From Thermoanaerobaculia bacterium (GTDB taxonomy: Bacteria; Acidobacteriota; Thermoanaerobaculia; Multivoradales; J023), in assembly GCA_028066595.1 (NCBI GenBank), contig JALCBJ010000001.1, forward strand, positions 82,415-146,414: a stretch of DNA of 64,000 nucleotides. Reading direction: 5' to 3'. The position numbers and the translations under genes were made by a program. Positions 43,986 through 53,835 of the stretch are shown one piece after another. Position 1 is the first letter of the stretch. Each line of letters begins with the position of its first letter. The notes under the pieces are model-generated. The model was not told the origin of the DNA, did not search any database, and was given only the letters and a program-made list of their open reading frames with translations.

Positions 43986-44171
43986 AGCGCCTAGTCACTT
44001 TTTGTCACCGTGTGCCTGACAGGAATTGACGATGCTGGGATGTTTTGATCGAGACTTGGCACGAATTAGCCGATTGGGGGAGAAAACATGGTGATACGCC
44101 ATGGCACGAACTCTGCAAGGCTTTGTCGGTACGCTCGTGGAATAACCCGTGAGACCGTAAGGAGGAAGTTC

Positions 44172-44702
44172 ATGTCATCGTTCCTGAGAAACCGCAAGCA
44201 GCGGGGTTTCACCCTCATCGAGCTGCTGATCGTAGTTGCCATCATCGGCATCATCGCTGCGATCCTGATCCCGAACCTGCTCGACGCCCTGCAGAAAGCG
44301 AAACAGAAGAGGACCGTTTCTGACGCCCGCAACACCGGAACAGCCTGGATGTCCTGGCTGACGGATCAGGTTGGTGCCGCATCCGCTGGCGCTGGCAAGA
44401 TCTACGCAGGTGCTGGTCATACGTTGGAGGACTACGAGGTCATTTTCGAGTACCTGCACCCGAACACGACGTTCTTCTACATGCAGGAAGTCCCGCAGTT
44501 CGACGGCTGGGGATACCCCTTCGAATTCGGCATCAACTACAATCTCGTGCAGTCGAACGTGCTGATGATCTGCTCGCCGGCCCGGCAGGGATCTACGATA
44601 CAAGCCTGCAACTCGGATTGGGACGTGACGCCGTTCTTGGCGACCGACTACGATCAGGACATCGTCTGGGCCGACGGTTACTTCGTCCGCTGGCCGGGCT
44701 AA
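44172..44702 (+). CDS. type IV pilin / GspG-like pseudopilin
   Basis: A 176-residue prepilin. The leader is short and basic (MSSFLRNRKQRG), and the cleavage site G12-F13 is followed by the canonical TLIELLIVVAIIGIIAAIL with Glu at +5. A C-terminal Cys pair (MICSPARQG and IQACNS, 13 residues apart) probably closes a D-region loop. AAGGAGG stands 5 bases before the ATG. The 186-base upstream gap contains TTGGCACGA at 44056-44064. A strong terminator follows, and the prepilin peptidase gene is next. Confidence 0.93.
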   Translation: MSSFLRNRKQRGFTLIELLIVVAIIGIIAAILIPNLLDALQKAKQKRTVSDARNTGTAWMSWLTDQVGAASAGAGKIYAGAGHTLEDYEVIFEYLHPNTTFFYMQEVPQFDGWGYPFEFGINYNLVQSNVLMICSPARQGSTIQACNSDWDVTPFLATDYDQDIVWADGYFVRWPG

Positions 44703-44740
44703 GCCTGAGAGTAGGATCCGCACAAGGATCCAGCTCGACG

Positions 44741-44766
44741 AAAGGGGCGCCACGGCGCCCCTTTTC
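44741..44766 (+). terminator. intrinsic terminator after the pilin gene
   Basis: AAAGGGGCGC (44741-44750) pairs perfectly with GCGCCCCTTT (44755-44764), with a 4-base loop and a T-run completing the tail. It separates the pilin transcript from the prepilin peptidase gene, as expected for an abundant product. Confidence 0.9.
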
Positions 44767-44795
44767 ACGTTGAGGACCCTTCGAGGCCGAACCAC

Positions 44796-45578
44796 GTGGA
44801 ACCCGCCTTCGTAGAGTCTTTCGTTTACGGCACCGTCGCCATCTTCGGTCTGATCTGGGGCAGCTACCTGAACGTGGTCGTGTATCGGCTGCCCCAGGGT
44901 CTTTCGACAGCGGTCCCCGCCTCCCATTGCCCGAGATGTCGTTCGCGGATCTGGCCGGTCGACAACATCCCGGTGCTGAGCTGGTTGTTGCTGGCCGCCC
45001 GATGTCGCTCCTGCGGAGGGGCTATTTCCGTGCGGTATCCACTGGTCGAGGTTTCGGGAGCCACCGTCTTCGTCCTCGGACTTCGTCGCTTCGATGATCC
45101 GTTCGAGATGGCCACAGGTTGGCTAGTGGCCTGTGTGCTACTGGCTTTGGCGCTGATCGACTACGACCGCCGTCTGGTACCGCTCGTGCTGACGCTGCCG
45201 CTCGGAGTCCTGGCTTGGGTGCTTCAGCCTTTCCTGGGCTGGGCCAGTCCGCTGGACGCCGTGGCAACGTCGTGTCTGGGGTCCGTCGTATTCCTGGCGC
45301 TGTCGCGCGCGTGGGGATGGTGGAGTCAGTCTCCGGGCGACGGTGGGCTCGGACTCGGTGACGCGTACGTCATGTTCCTGATCGGTGGGTTCTTCGGCCT
45401 TCAGTCAACGCTCCGCATCGTCTTGCTGGCGCTTCTCGGTGCAGTGGCCGTCCTCTTCCTCTCCCGGTCGGCCTCATGGATCCTGCGACGGTCGGGTCGT
45501 TTCGAGGAGCCGTTGGCTCGTCTGCCGCTGGTGACGTTTCTGTCGGGCGCCGCGCTTTGGGTCTTGCTCTTCGTCTGA
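44796..45578 (+). CDS. prepilin peptidase / N-methyltransferase
   Basis: A 260-residue inner-membrane aspartyl protease of the PilD/GspO type. The N-terminal catalytic-methyltransferase part has GSYLNVVVYRLP and the zinc-binding CPRC...CRSC tetracysteine region. The two catalytic Asp residues are in ALIDYDRRLVP and GGLGLGDAYVM. About seven membrane segments are visible. It should process the pilin upstream and perhaps the GspH-like protein at 29.5 kb. Confidence 0.95.
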   Translation: MEPAFVESFVYGTVAIFGLIWGSYLNVVVYRLPQGLSTAVPASHCPRCRSRIWPVDNIPVLSWLLLAARCRSCGGAISVRYPLVEVSGATVFVLGLRRFDDPFEMATGWLVACVLLALALIDYDRRLVPLVLTLPLGVLAWVLQPFLGWASPLDAVATSCLGSVVFLALSRAWGWWSQSPGDGGLGLGDAYVMFLIGGFFGLQSTLRIVLLALLGAVAVLFLSRSASWILRRSGRFEEPLARLPLVTFLSGAALWVLLFV

Positions 45579-45602
45579 CAGCCTCCGGGCTGATCCGCGA
45601 CA

Positions 45603-47027
45603 TCATCTCGTCGACGTCGACTCCAGCGACTGCTCGTTAGTTCGGCCGTGGGCGGCCGCGACCGCCCGGACCAGCAACAGATCCTCGTCAGGATCGACGG
45701 TACGCAGGTCGAGGACCAGCTGCTTGTCCTTGAGATATCCGACCACGGGCGGCAAGACCGTGTTGTCGACGATACCGCCGACCCGCAGCCCGGCGAGGAG
45801 GTCGTCCCGACCCTCGATCGCCAGGGCGAGGCCCGGAATCGGCTCGTCGGGTGCTGATCCGCCTCCCACGAACGCGTCAGACGGCGCAATCGATGCATCG
45901 ACCTGTTCGCGCCGGAGGGCTTCCACGCATCGCTCAAGTCGTTCACTATGGCTTGTCTCGTCGGGCCACAGTCTGGCCATCGACAGCTCGGCGCCGGCGG
46001 CAAGGCGTCGAAGCGTCCATTCGAGTGCGGCGAAGGCGAAGCGGCTCGGTCGCAGTGCGCGGTAGAGAGGGTTCCTCCGACATCGCTCCACGAGATCGGC
46101 ACGGCCGAGCAAGAGGCCGGCTTGGGGCCCGCCGAGGAGCTTGTCGCCGGAACCGCAGACCAAATCGCAACCGGCGGCCAGGAGCGACCGCAGGTCTTCG
46201 TGTTCCCGAAGAGGCGGCAGAGAGCTGGATCGCAGAAGACCGCTACCTTCGTCTACGAGGACAGGAATTCCCTGCGATCTGCCGAGCTCGGCCAGCTCTG
46301 TCGAGCTGACTGACTCGGTGAAGCCGCGAATCCGATAGTTGCTGGTGTGCACTTTGAGCAGCAGTGCCGTTTCGTCCGAGAGAGCGCGCCGATAGTCTCC
46401 GATGCGGGTCCGGTTGGTGGTGCCCACTTCTACCAGGCGAGCCCCGGCCGCCTCGAGAATGTCGGGGATCCGGAAGGCGCCGCCGATCTCTACCAGCTCG
46501 CCACGCGAGACGACGACCTCGCGGTTTCTGGCAAGTTCCGCCAGCACCAGCACGAGCGCACCCGCGTTGTTGTTCACCACCAGCGCCTTCTCCGCGCCGC
46601 ACCAGCTCTCCAGGCGCTCTGCAACGAAACGGTTGCGGTCACTCCGCCGACCGGTGCCGAGATCCATCTCGAGATCGCACGAGCCGGTAAGAAGAGGCAC
46701 CAGCTCTTGCGCGACATCTCGCGGCAAGGGTGCCCGGCCCAGATTCGTATGGATGAAGATGCCGGTGGCGTTGATCACCCGCTGCAGGCCGGTGCCTTCG
46801 GCGCGCACCACTTCGGTCGCTATGGCCTCCGGAAGAGCCTGCAAGCGAACGGCGAGATCGGGCGCGTCCAAGGCCCCGTTGGCCAGCTCGCGGCGAAGGG
46901 AGTCCAGGAGCCGGGTCGCTTGGACCCGAACGGAATCCCTTCCGTATAATCCCACGACGCCCCGCAGACGCGGTTCGTTCAAAAGCTGGTTCATGGCCGG
47001 TAGCCGGCGAAAGGCAGCGTGCTCCAT
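45603..47027 (-). CDS. selA: L-seryl-tRNA(Sec) selenium transferase SelA
   Basis: A 474-residue PLP enzyme that converts Ser-tRNA(Sec) to Sec-tRNA(Sec) using selenophosphate. The N-terminal RLPAMNQLLNEP segment, the INATGIFIHTNLGRAPLP motif, and the PLP Lys in GSGDKLLGGPQAGLL are characteristic. Its length is normal. No selB, selD or selC is visible here. It converges with the prepilin peptidase gene and is divergent from the MXAN_5187-like gene. Its presence implies that the organism makes selenoproteins. Confidence 0.95.
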   Translation of the reverse strand: MEHAAFRRLPAMNQLLNEPRLRGVVGLYGRDSVRVQATRLLDSLRRELANGALDAPDLAVRLQALPEAIATEVVRAEGTGLQRVINATGIFIHTNLGRAPLPRDVAQELVPLLTGSCDLEMDLGTGRRSDRNRFVAERLESWCGAEKALVVNNNAGALVLVLAELARNREVVVSRGELVEIGGAFRIPDILEAAGARLVEVGTTNRTRIGDYRRALSDETALLLKVHTSNYRIRGFTESVSSTELAELGRSQGIPVLVDEGSGLLRSSSLPPLREHEDLRSLLAAGCDLVCGSGDKLLGGPQAGLLLGRADLVERCRRNPLYRALRPSRFAFAALEWTLRRLAAGAELSMARLWPDETSHSERLERCVEALRREQVDASIAPSDAFVGGGSAPDEPIPGLALAIEGRDDLLAGLRVGGIVDNTVLPPVVGYLKDKQLVLDLRTVDPDEDLLLVRAVAAAHGRTNEQSLESTSTR

Positions 47028-47089
47028 GGACCGAATCTACCCTGATCGGACCGGAGTCGCCCCGTCCGAATCCCGCCAGAAGAGTTCCA

Positions 47090-47659
47090 TTGGCACCGTC
47101 GAACAACCAAGAGCTACGTCGACAACTCGATCTCGAGCTGGGTCGCCTGACTCGTGCCATCGAGCAATTTCGCATCGATACCCAGCGGTATTTTGGTGGC
47201 GATCTGAACATTCCGCCCGAGGAGCTCAAGGAGAGCATCGCTGGAGATCTCCGCCGGTTGCGCGGACTGGCATCGAAGGGCGGCACCGCCGGACGGTACC
47301 GACTGTCCTCCCTGGAAGCCAGGTTCAACAGTCAGGCCGATCTCTTCAATCGGCGTCTGCGTGAGATGGAGACCGGCGGCAAGAGACGAACTGCCGCCGC
47401 CGACCAGGAGGCCGACCCTATGGGCGAAGGCGTGCTGATGGGGCAAGGTGCCCGCGACAATGCAGTCGAGACGCTCTACAAGGGGCTCTATCTTCAAAGC
47501 GGAAGCCGCAACCCGTCGATGGATCTCGAGAAATTTCGGTCGTATTTGAACCAGCAGACCGAGACCATTCGCAAGAAGACCGGAGCCGAAAGCGTGAAGT
47601 TCCGTATCGCGATGGAAGACGGAAAAATGAAACTCAAAGCCAAGCCCGTCAAGGGCTGA
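47090..47659 (+). CDS. MXAN_5187 C-terminal-domain-like protein
   Basis: A 189-residue soluble protein with a helical N-terminal half (ELRRQLDLELGRLTRAIEQF) and a C-terminal segment (about 125-185, LYLQSGSRNP, FRSYLNQQTETIRKKTG, KFRIAMEDGKMKLKAKP) that resembles the domain named after Myxococcus MXAN_5187. The function is unknown. The start is a TTG at 47090. The next gene begins 16 bases downstream, so the two are probably co-transcribed. Confidence 0.65.
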   Translation: MAPSNNQELRRQLDLELGRLTRAIEQFRIDTQRYFGGDLNIPPEELKESIAGDLRRLRGLASKGGTAGRYRLSSLEARFNSQADLFNRRLREMETGGKRRTAAADQEADPMGEGVLMGQGARDNAVETLYKGLYLQSGSRNPSMDLEKFRSYLNQQTETIRKKTGAESVKFRIAMEDGKMKLKAKPVKG

Positions 47660-47675
47660 GGGAAAGGAGCACAGA

Positions 47676-48725
47676 GTGCCCCTCCGAATGCGATCCCGTT
47701 TACTCCTACCCCTCGGTAGACGCCCTATGGCCTACTTCGTCGTTCTTCTGGTCGCCGGCTTCGTGGCTGTGGCCATTACCGCTACCCCGCGTCTCGAGGT
47801 AGCGCTCGAGGAGCAGCTCGAGCTAGCCGCCGAACGTCCGTATGACGCTGCGGTGCAGAACGATCTGGGCAACTTGCTGCTGCTGGCCGGGCGGCTGGAT
47901 GCCGCAGGCGAGTCATATCTGCGCGCGTTGGAAATCGATGGGACGTACGCGCGCGCACGTTTCAACCTCGCCCTGCTAGAGCAGCAGATCGGCCACCACC
48001 AAGAAGCGTTGGATCATCTCCAGCTCCTACTCGACCAGGATCCAACCCATGCCTGGGCCCACTACCAGAGTGGAGTGTCACACCAGGAGCTAGATCACCG
48101 CAAGGATGCTTTGGAACACTACGCCCACGCCTTCGGTCTCGATCCGACGCTTTCGTTCGCGGAGAACAATCCCCACATCATCGACAACACGATGGTCACC
48201 GAAGCTCTGCTGTTGTCGACTCGTTATGGGGCGACAGCGTCACGGAGCGTCGCGCGCCAATACGACGACGCAGAGCGCATCGCTCACTTGATGCTGGAAC
48301 CGGACCTCACCACGGAGGATGAGGAAGGCGAAGGCACCGACGGAGCCGAGAGACTGTCGGGAGGCGAGCCTGGAGAACAACCTGTACAACACACCATCCG
48401 GAGCTCGAACGGAGTCGTGTTTGACGAAAGTGACGAAGACTCGGCTCAGCAGAACGAGGATCGTGTGATCACCGAGGACGATCTTGATACGGGTTCGCGG
48501 GTGGGCGGTGCCGTCGGCGTACCCACGGCAAGGTCGAGGCCCGATGTTCGGAGAAATCGGCCCACTCCCAGAGGTAGAGGTGTGGATCTTCGGAGCCCCA
48601 CCCGTCGCGACGCCCAACCCGAGAGAGCGGACGATGAGCGGTATCGCCCCTCGCGTCGCAGCTCCGCCAGCCTGGAGCTGAAACTGCTGCCCGAAGACGA
48701 TACAGCGAAGGAAGGGGTCGGCTGA
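47676..48725 (+). CDS. membrane-anchored TPR-repeat protein
   Basis: A 349-residue protein. One membrane segment near residues 17-36 (MAYFVVLLVAGFVAVAITA) is followed by about three TPR units (residues 55-160, e.g. AAVQNDLGNLLLLAGRLDAA, ARFNLALLEQQIGHHQEALD, AWAHYQSGVSHQELDHRKDA). The remaining C-terminal 150 residues are acidic and then Arg/Pro-rich and look disordered. The GTG start follows an AGGAAAGGAG tract. It probably acts as an assembly or scaffolding protein (inference). Confidence 0.8.
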   Translation: MPLRMRSRLLLPLGRRPMAYFVVLLVAGFVAVAITATPRLEVALEEQLELAAERPYDAAVQNDLGNLLLLAGRLDAAGESYLRALEIDGTYARARFNLALLEQQIGHHQEALDHLQLLLDQDPTHAWAHYQSGVSHQELDHRKDALEHYAHAFGLDPTLSFAENNPHIIDNTMVTEALLLSTRYGATASRSVARQYDDAERIAHLMLEPDLTTEDEEGEGTDGAERLSGGEPGEQPVQHTIRSSNGVVFDESDEDSAQQNEDRVITEDDLDTGSRVGGAVGVPTARSRPDVRRNRPTPRGRGVDLRSPTRRDAQPERADDERYRPSRRSSASLELKLLPEDDTAKEGVG

Positions 48726-48783
48726 GCGGGCCGAATTCTGTGGCCGGCGCACAGGGGCAGGTTTGCATCGGGCAAGTCGGCTC

Positions 48784-50151
48784 CTACGGCGCTCCGCGAA
48801 GCTCCAGGCCCTTGACCAAAGCCGAGGGAGCACCGATCAGCCCCTGGCCGCGCGGGAGAAAGGTCAGGTCGCGTGCGACCGCCACCACCCCGGTCAGGAG
48901 CGACGAAACCGAACCCACCAGCCAGGCGGCTCGTACCGAATGGGTGGCGCGGCCACCCTCGATGGAGAAACCGGTCACCGGGGCCGCGAACCGACCCGAC
49001 GTCGGGTCGAATCGCACGGCTCCCCAAGTTGTCAGTAGGTAATAGCCCCGCGCGAGGTCTTGGAGCAGAGTCCCGACACCTACAGTCTGATCCGAACGTA
49101 GGTAAAGGTGGGTTGGGCCGGGGCCGGGAAGATCACGCCAGCTCGCTCGCCGGCTACATCCCGACGCCTTGGCCTCGGCACGACGGATGCCGTGACCTTC
49201 CACCAGTTCCGGCAGCTGCCGCCATGACAAGAGGGGTTGGCGATAGACACCCTGATCTATCAGCATGATCTCGCGAGTAGGTTGCCCTTCGCCGTCGACC
49301 GGGGCCTCCGTAACGGCACCAGCCAGGCGACCATCGTCCACGAGAGAAATGGCCCGTGAGGCAACGTGGCCGGTCCGGTCGATGAAAGGTGCCACCTTCC
49401 GAGGAGCCTCTGGGCCTAGCCAGAGCGGCGCGAGGGCTTCGAGAAGTGCGACCACGACGTCCGGGGCCAGCAAGAACTCACCACGGTCCCGAGGTGGAGC
49501 CACGCCTCGTTGCGCCACCATCAGCCTGTCCGCCAGCCGCCGAGCCAGCTCGCGGGGGCCGAAGCGGCGTGCATCGCGCGCCATCAGCTCCAAGCCCGCA
49601 CCCGCCGAACGGCCAGGCTCTCCGCGGCGTGCGTCCAGTCGTGCCTCGATCCACAGCATCGCTGCGCGTTGGCGGACGACGCAGTGAATGTCGCGGCTCG
49701 ACGCCAGTTGCTGTTCGCTGGAGCCATCGTCGAGATGCCCCTGCACGAGTCGAGCTCCCGGCAGCTCGGTGTCTAGTTCGCGGTCGAGGGACTCGAACAG
49801 AGCCTGGGCTTCGGTCTCTCCCACCAAGGGAGCGTCCAGCTCCGCGGGCTCCTTCCAGGGCGGCACCGGGCGCGACGACGGTAACCGAAACCCGAGCCCA
49901 TCACCCTCGGGCCATGGTGCCTCTGGATCGGGGCTTCCCGCCGCGGCGTAGAAAAAGGAGCGACGAAGGTTCGCGGAACGTACTGCCCAACCCTCTTCGC
50001 GTCGTAGCGACGACACGAAACCACCCGGACGAAAGCGGTGGCTGCGCGACCGACCCGTCTTGTGCACGACCTCCACCTCGTCCCAGCCCTGTTCCGACAG
50101 GACGTCGACGATTTCCAGGAGTGTCTCGTCGACGGGCCTCAAGGAGTCCAC
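48784..50151 (-). CDS. TldD/PmbA-family protein without metal motif (TldE-like)
   Basis: A 455-residue protein of the TldD/PmbA fold, judged from length, from C-terminal features (HLYLRSDQTVGVGTLLQDL, YLLTTWGAVRFDPTSGRFA, then GFSIEGGRA) and from pairing with the next gene. No HExxxH motif is present, as expected for the TldE/PmbA subunit, which forms the partner half of the TldD-TldE protease. It starts 2 bases before the stop of the TldD-like gene's neighbour position, so the two are coupled. Sequence is diverged from the well-studied E. coli proteins. Confidence 0.75.
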   Translation of the reverse strand: MDSLRPVDETLLEIVDVLSEQGWDEVEVVHKTGRSRSHRFRPGGFVSSLRREEGWAVRSANLRRSFFYAAAGSPDPEAPWPEGDGLGFRLPSSRPVPPWKEPAELDAPLVGETEAQALFESLDRELDTELPGARLVQGHLDDGSSEQQLASSRDIHCVVRQRAAMLWIEARLDARRGEPGRSAGAGLELMARDARRFGPRELARRLADRLMVAQRGVAPPRDRGEFLLAPDVVVALLEALAPLWLGPEAPRKVAPFIDRTGHVASRAISLVDDGRLAGAVTEAPVDGEGQPTREIMLIDQGVYRQPLLSWRQLPELVEGHGIRRAEAKASGCSRRASWRDLPGPGPTHLYLRSDQTVGVGTLLQDLARGYYLLTTWGAVRFDPTSGRFAAPVTGFSIEGGRATHSVRAAWLVGSVSSLLTGVVAVARDLTFLPRGQGLIGAPSALVKGLELRGAP

Positions 50152-50152
50152 C

Positions 50153-51490
50153 TCATGGTCCGACCTCCAGGCCTTCGAGACGGATTCCGGGGGCAGTTGC
50201 CCACACCGGTAGGAGAATGCCGTCCTTTGCGCACCAACCCGCGCCTGCTACGTGTACTTCCTTGCCAACCCCGCGCACCGCGTGTAGCAGGTCGCTGACG
50301 TGAGCGCGAAGAGTCGCCCGACCCACCGAGGGTCCCGGCGTCTGGTTGAGGATACGCTGGCCCCACGGGAAAACCAGGGTGAAGAATCCGCTGGCCGGAT
50401 CGAGCCGGCCGCGTTCGGCTTCCGAGAAAAAGAGACCGCCTTCGGCATCGGCGAAGAGATCGGTCGACTCGCCCGCCACCAGGTGCAGATGGCTCGACCT
50501 GGGCCCGGGTACGTCGTGGCGCGTGCCTCGCCGGCCAGCGCCGGCGACCAACAGCTCCGATCGGTGGGCCCACTGAGCGTCGGCCAAGGGTTGCTCCACC
50601 TTCCCGGCTCTCAGCAGACATCGCCTGACCACAGGAAACCCCTCGTCGTCTGCGGTGCGTTTGACTCCGGTGGGCGCATCCGAGGGGTCGTCAAACAGGT
50701 CGAGCAGATTCGAGCCGAGCTGGACCCCGATGGCGCCCTCGGGGTGTCCATCCAGTGCCAGCAGGTCGGCTTCCAGTGCGTGGGCAACGGCTTCGTGAAG
50801 CAGGACCGCGGTCGCCGCGGGGCCGAGAACTACGACACCCTCACTCTCGTCCGGCGGCGCTGCGTCGCGAGCACTACGGGCTCGCGACAGGCGCGCCGCG
50901 AGCTGCTTCGCGGCGTCCTGGGCATCGTCTCCGATGAGGCTCGTCACTAGGAGGCCGCGGCGGCCCTCCTGGCTCTCCGCCTCGAGGCTATAGAAGCTCT
51001 CCGTCTCCACCCCCGCCGAGACCTCGCTGCCGACGACACGCAGGCTGCGGTGAAAGCGGCGTATGGAGAGACGAGCGGAGATCTCCGTGTCGCGGAGTCG
51101 GAGCGCTTCGAAGAAGCGTGACGGGAACTCCTGTACCTCCGCCGCCTCGAGAGGTTGGGACCACCGGGGCCATTCGATATCGGGCAGTGGATACGGCGCG
51201 CGCGGCATGGCGCGGGCGGTGCGGCGCAATGCGTCATGAAATGAATCTCTGTCGACTCGATCGCGGGCGGCCAACCAGCTGTTGCCGCCGCGCAAGAGAC
51301 GTACAGCCAAACCCTCCTCGCGGCGCATTCGCAGTCCGGGAGAACAGGTCTCGGGTGGCAGCTCGACCACTTCCGCGCGTTCGAAAAATGCGTCGGCCAG
51401 GTCTCCAGGCCGATCGGCGATCTGGGACAGAGCACGCGCGATGCCGCGGACATCGAGCTGGTTGAGTGGTTCGGTCGGGTCGACGGTCAT
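50153..51490 (-). CDS. TldD-like metalloprotease subunit
   Basis: A 445-residue TldD-like protein. The zinc-binding HExxxH motif is present in [17 protein letters not shown] near residue 235. C-terminal family features include [13 protein letters not shown] and [15 protein letters not shown]. The TldD-TldE complex degrades unfolded or modified peptides inside the cell and matures microcin B17 in E. coli. The N-terminal 200 residues are strongly diverged. It precedes the TldE-like gene by a few bases and is divergent from the carboxyltransferase gene. Confidence 0.85.
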   Translation of the reverse strand: MTVDPTEPLNQLDVRGIARALSQIADRPGDLADAFFERAEVVELPPETCSPGLRMRREEGLAVRLLRGGNSWLAARDRVDRDSFHDALRRTARAMPRAPYPLPDIEWPRWSQPLEAAEVQEFPSRFFEALRLRDTEISARLSIRRFHRSLRVVGSEVSAGVETESFYSLEAESQEGRRGLLVTSLIGDDAQDAAKQLAARLSRARSARDAAPPDESEGVVVLGPAATAVLLHEAVAHALEADLLALDGHPEGAIGVQLGSNLLDLFDDPSDAPTGVKRTADDEGFPVVRRCLLRAGKVEQPLADAQWAHRSELLVAGAGRRGTRHDVPGPRSSHLHLVAGESTDLFADAEGGLFFSEAERGRLDPASGFFTLVFPWGQRILNQTPGPSVGRATLRAHVSDLLHAVRGVGKEVHVAGAGWCAKDGILLPVWATAPGIRLEGLEVGP

Positions 51491-51590
51491 GATCGGCCAC
51501 CGACCCTATCGCGAGCGGACTCCTCTGATCCGGTACACTGCCCGCGCCCTTCCGGAATCGCGATCCAATGACCTCCAGCCGCGAGCGCCC

Positions 51591-53177
51591 ATGACGCAGG
51601 ACGACAGCAAGCACGACAGCCCTTCCCAGGACCCACAGGAGGAGCTCCGGCGCAGACTCACCGCAGCGCGGACGGGTGGCGGTACGGCGCGGATCGAGAA
51701 GCAGCACGCGGCGGGCAAGCTGACGGCCCGCGAACGGATCGACCTGTTTCTGGATGGTGGCTCTTTCGTGGAGCTCGACGCCCTGGTGGCACACCGGTGC
51801 ACCGATTTCGGGATGCAGGGAAACCGCATCCCGGGTGATGGCGTGGTGTGTGGATACGGCACCGTGGACGGCCGTTTGGTTTACGTCTTCGCACAGGACT
51901 TCACGGTGTTCGGTGGTTCGTTGTCAGAGACCAATGCTCGCAAGATCTGCAAGGTCATGGATCTGGCCATGGAGAACGGTGCACCGGTGGTTGGCCTGAA
52001 CGACTCGGGTGGCGCACGGATCCAGGAAGGCGTGGCGTCCCTCGGTGGCTATGCCGACATCTTCTTGCGCAACACGTTGGCGTCGGGCGTCGTGCCGCAG
52101 ATCAGCGCCATCATGGGACCTTGTGCCGGAGGAGCCGTCTACTCTCCGGCCATCACGGATTTCGTCTTCATGGTGGAGAACACCTCGTACATGTTCATCA
52201 CCGGACCCGATGTGATCAGGACGGTGACCCACGAGAAGGTGACGAAGGAGGAGCTGGGTGGCGCCCGTACTCATATGACCAAGAGCGGCGTCACGCACTT
52301 CACGGCACCCAATGACGCCGCCTGCCTCATGCAGGTGAAGAAGCTGCTGTCGTTTCTGCCGTCGAACAATCTGGAGGATCCGCCGCTCGGCACCTCGGAC
52401 GACGATCCGGCACGCGAGGAAGAGCTCCTCGACGATCTGGTTCCCAAGGATCCTGAAACTCCCTACGACATGCATCGGCTGATCGAGGCCGTGGTGGACG
52501 ACGGAGATTTTCTGGAGGTTCAGCCCGACTTCGCCCGGAACATCGTCGTGGGATTTGCGCGCTTGGCGGGTCAGAGCGTCGGCCTGGTGGCAAACCAGCC
52601 GGCGTATTTGGCCGGAGTACTCGATATCGACGCATCTTTGAAGGGCGCCCGCTTCGTCCGCTTCTGTGACGCCTTCAACATACCGCTCGTCACGTTCGAA
52701 GATGTCCCCGGATTCCTACCGGGAGTTCAGCAAGAATTCGGTGGCATCATCAAGCACGGCGCCAAGTTGCTCTACGCCTACGCAGAGGCCACGGTGCCGA
52801 AGATCACGGTGATCACCCGCAAGAGCTACGGTGGCGCCTACTGTGTGATGGCGTCGAAGCACCTGCGCACCGACGCCAACTTCGCCTACCCCACTGCCGA
52901 GATCGCCGTGATGGGCCCAGAGGGTGCGGTCAACATCCTCTACCGTCGGGAGCTGGCGGAGGCCGGTGACGAGGAAGCGCAGGCCAGGATGCGAGCCGAG
53001 AAGGTTGCCGAGTATCGCGAGAAGTTCTCCAACCCCTACATCGCTGCAGAGCGCGGATTCGTCGACGCCATCATCCAGCCGCGACAAACCCGCTTGCACC
53101 TCGTGCGTGCGTTGCGCCAGCTGGGCTCGAAGCGTCAGAAGCTACCGCCGAAGAAGCACGGGAATCTGCCGCTTTGA
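51591..53177 (+). CDS. acyl-CoA carboxylase carboxyltransferase subunit (PccB/MmdA-like)
   Basis: A 528-residue carboxyltransferase with the two crotonase-like halves. The first has [20 protein letters not shown], the oxyanion-hole motif [20 protein letters not shown], and a later [12 protein letters not shown]. The second has [40 protein letters not shown], and SYGGAYCVM. Biotin carboxylase and biotin-carrier genes are not adjacent. The ATG at 51591 was chosen; a longer reading overlaps the divergent TldD-like gene. Confidence 0.94.
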   Translation: MTQDDSKHDSPSQDPQEELRRRLTAARTGGGTARIEKQHAAGKLTARERIDLFLDGGSFVELDALVAHRCTDFGMQGNRIPGDGVVCGYGTVDGRLVYVFAQDFTVFGGSLSETNARKICKVMDLAMENGAPVVGLNDSGGARIQEGVASLGGYADIFLRNTLASGVVPQISAIMGPCAGGAVYSPAITDFVFMVENTSYMFITGPDVIRTVTHEKVTKEELGGARTHMTKSGVTHFTAPNDAACLMQVKKLLSFLPSNNLEDPPLGTSDDDPAREEELLDDLVPKDPETPYDMHRLIEAVVDDGDFLEVQPDFARNIVVGFARLAGQSVGLVANQPAYLAGVLDIDASLKGARFVRFCDAFNIPLVTFEDVPGFLPGVQQEFGGIIKHGAKLLYAYAEATVPKITVITRKSYGGAYCVMASKHLRTDANFAYPTAEIAVMGPEGAVNILYRRELAEAGDEEAQARMRAEKVAEYREKFSNPYIAAERGFVDAIIQPRQTRLHLVRALRQLGSKRQKLPPKKHGNLPL

Positions 53178-53364
53178 CTCTCGATCGAGTCGAGCGCGGA
53201 CCACTTGAACGAGCTCTCGGCGCGATGCCTCGGTACGCGTTCCAACCTTGGCCGCCGCGATGGGTCCGTAGGCCGTGCGCAGCGCCCTTGCCACCCGCCA
53301 CGAGTACGAGATCCGAGCCTCGGACTCGGCGATACGTCGAATAGCTGCAGACTAGGAACCGAAA

Positions 53365-53802
53365 ATGAAAATCGCCACGGGAGCCGACCACGCCGGCTAC
53401 GAGTTGAAGGACCACCTCGCTGCGGAGCTCCGCGGCTCTGGCCACGAGGTGGATGATGTAGGTACCAGCTCCGGCGACAGTGTTGACTATCCGGACTTCG
53501 CCGCTGCCGTCGGGCGAAAGGTCGCCTCGGGAGAGGTGGACCTCGGTGTGCTCGTCTGCGGTAGCGGTCTGGGCGTTGCCATCGCCGCCAACAAGATTCG
53601 TGGGGTTCGTGCCGCCACGTGCAACGATCCCTACTCCGCTGCCATGTCACGCGCTCACAACGATGCCAACGTGCTGACCATCGGTGCTCGCATCGTCGGC
53701 GAAGGCTTGGCAGAGGAGATCCTGCGCGCCTTTCTCAGCACGGAGTTCGAAGGAGGTCGACACGGCCGCCGCGTCGGCAAGATCACCGCTCTCGAAGACT
53801 GA
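53365..53802 (+). CDS. rpiB: ribose-5-phosphate isomerase B
   Basis: A 145-residue isomerase of the pentose phosphate pathway. The active-site Cys is in [18 protein letters not shown], and [35 protein letters not shown] and GARIVG are all diagnostic. Upstream, 187 bases after the carboxyltransferase gene hold no recognisable feature. Ribose 5-phosphate made here also feeds PRPP, the donor for the DPPR-type enzyme elsewhere in the window. Confidence 0.96.
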   Translation: MKIATGADHAGYELKDHLAAELRGSGHEVDDVGTSSGDSVDYPDFAAAVGRKVASGEVDLGVLVCGSGLGVAIAANKIRGVRAATCNDPYSAAMSRAHNDANVLTIGARIVGEGLAEEILRAFLSTEFEGGRHGRRVGKITALED

Positions 53803-53835
53803 AGTCTGATCCATTGAACCTGTAGGACGAACCCA

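Noticed and set aside
44040-44171. Possible cyclic-di-GMP riboswitch before the pilin gene
   Set aside because: The diagnostic GCAAACC and GACGCAAAGCC elements are absent; only loose similarity (CTGCAAGGCTTTG) was seen.
44175-44927. Open frame antisense to the pilin gene
   Set aside because: The plus-strand gene has a canonical prepilin site, ribosome binding site and terminator; the antisense frame has none of these.
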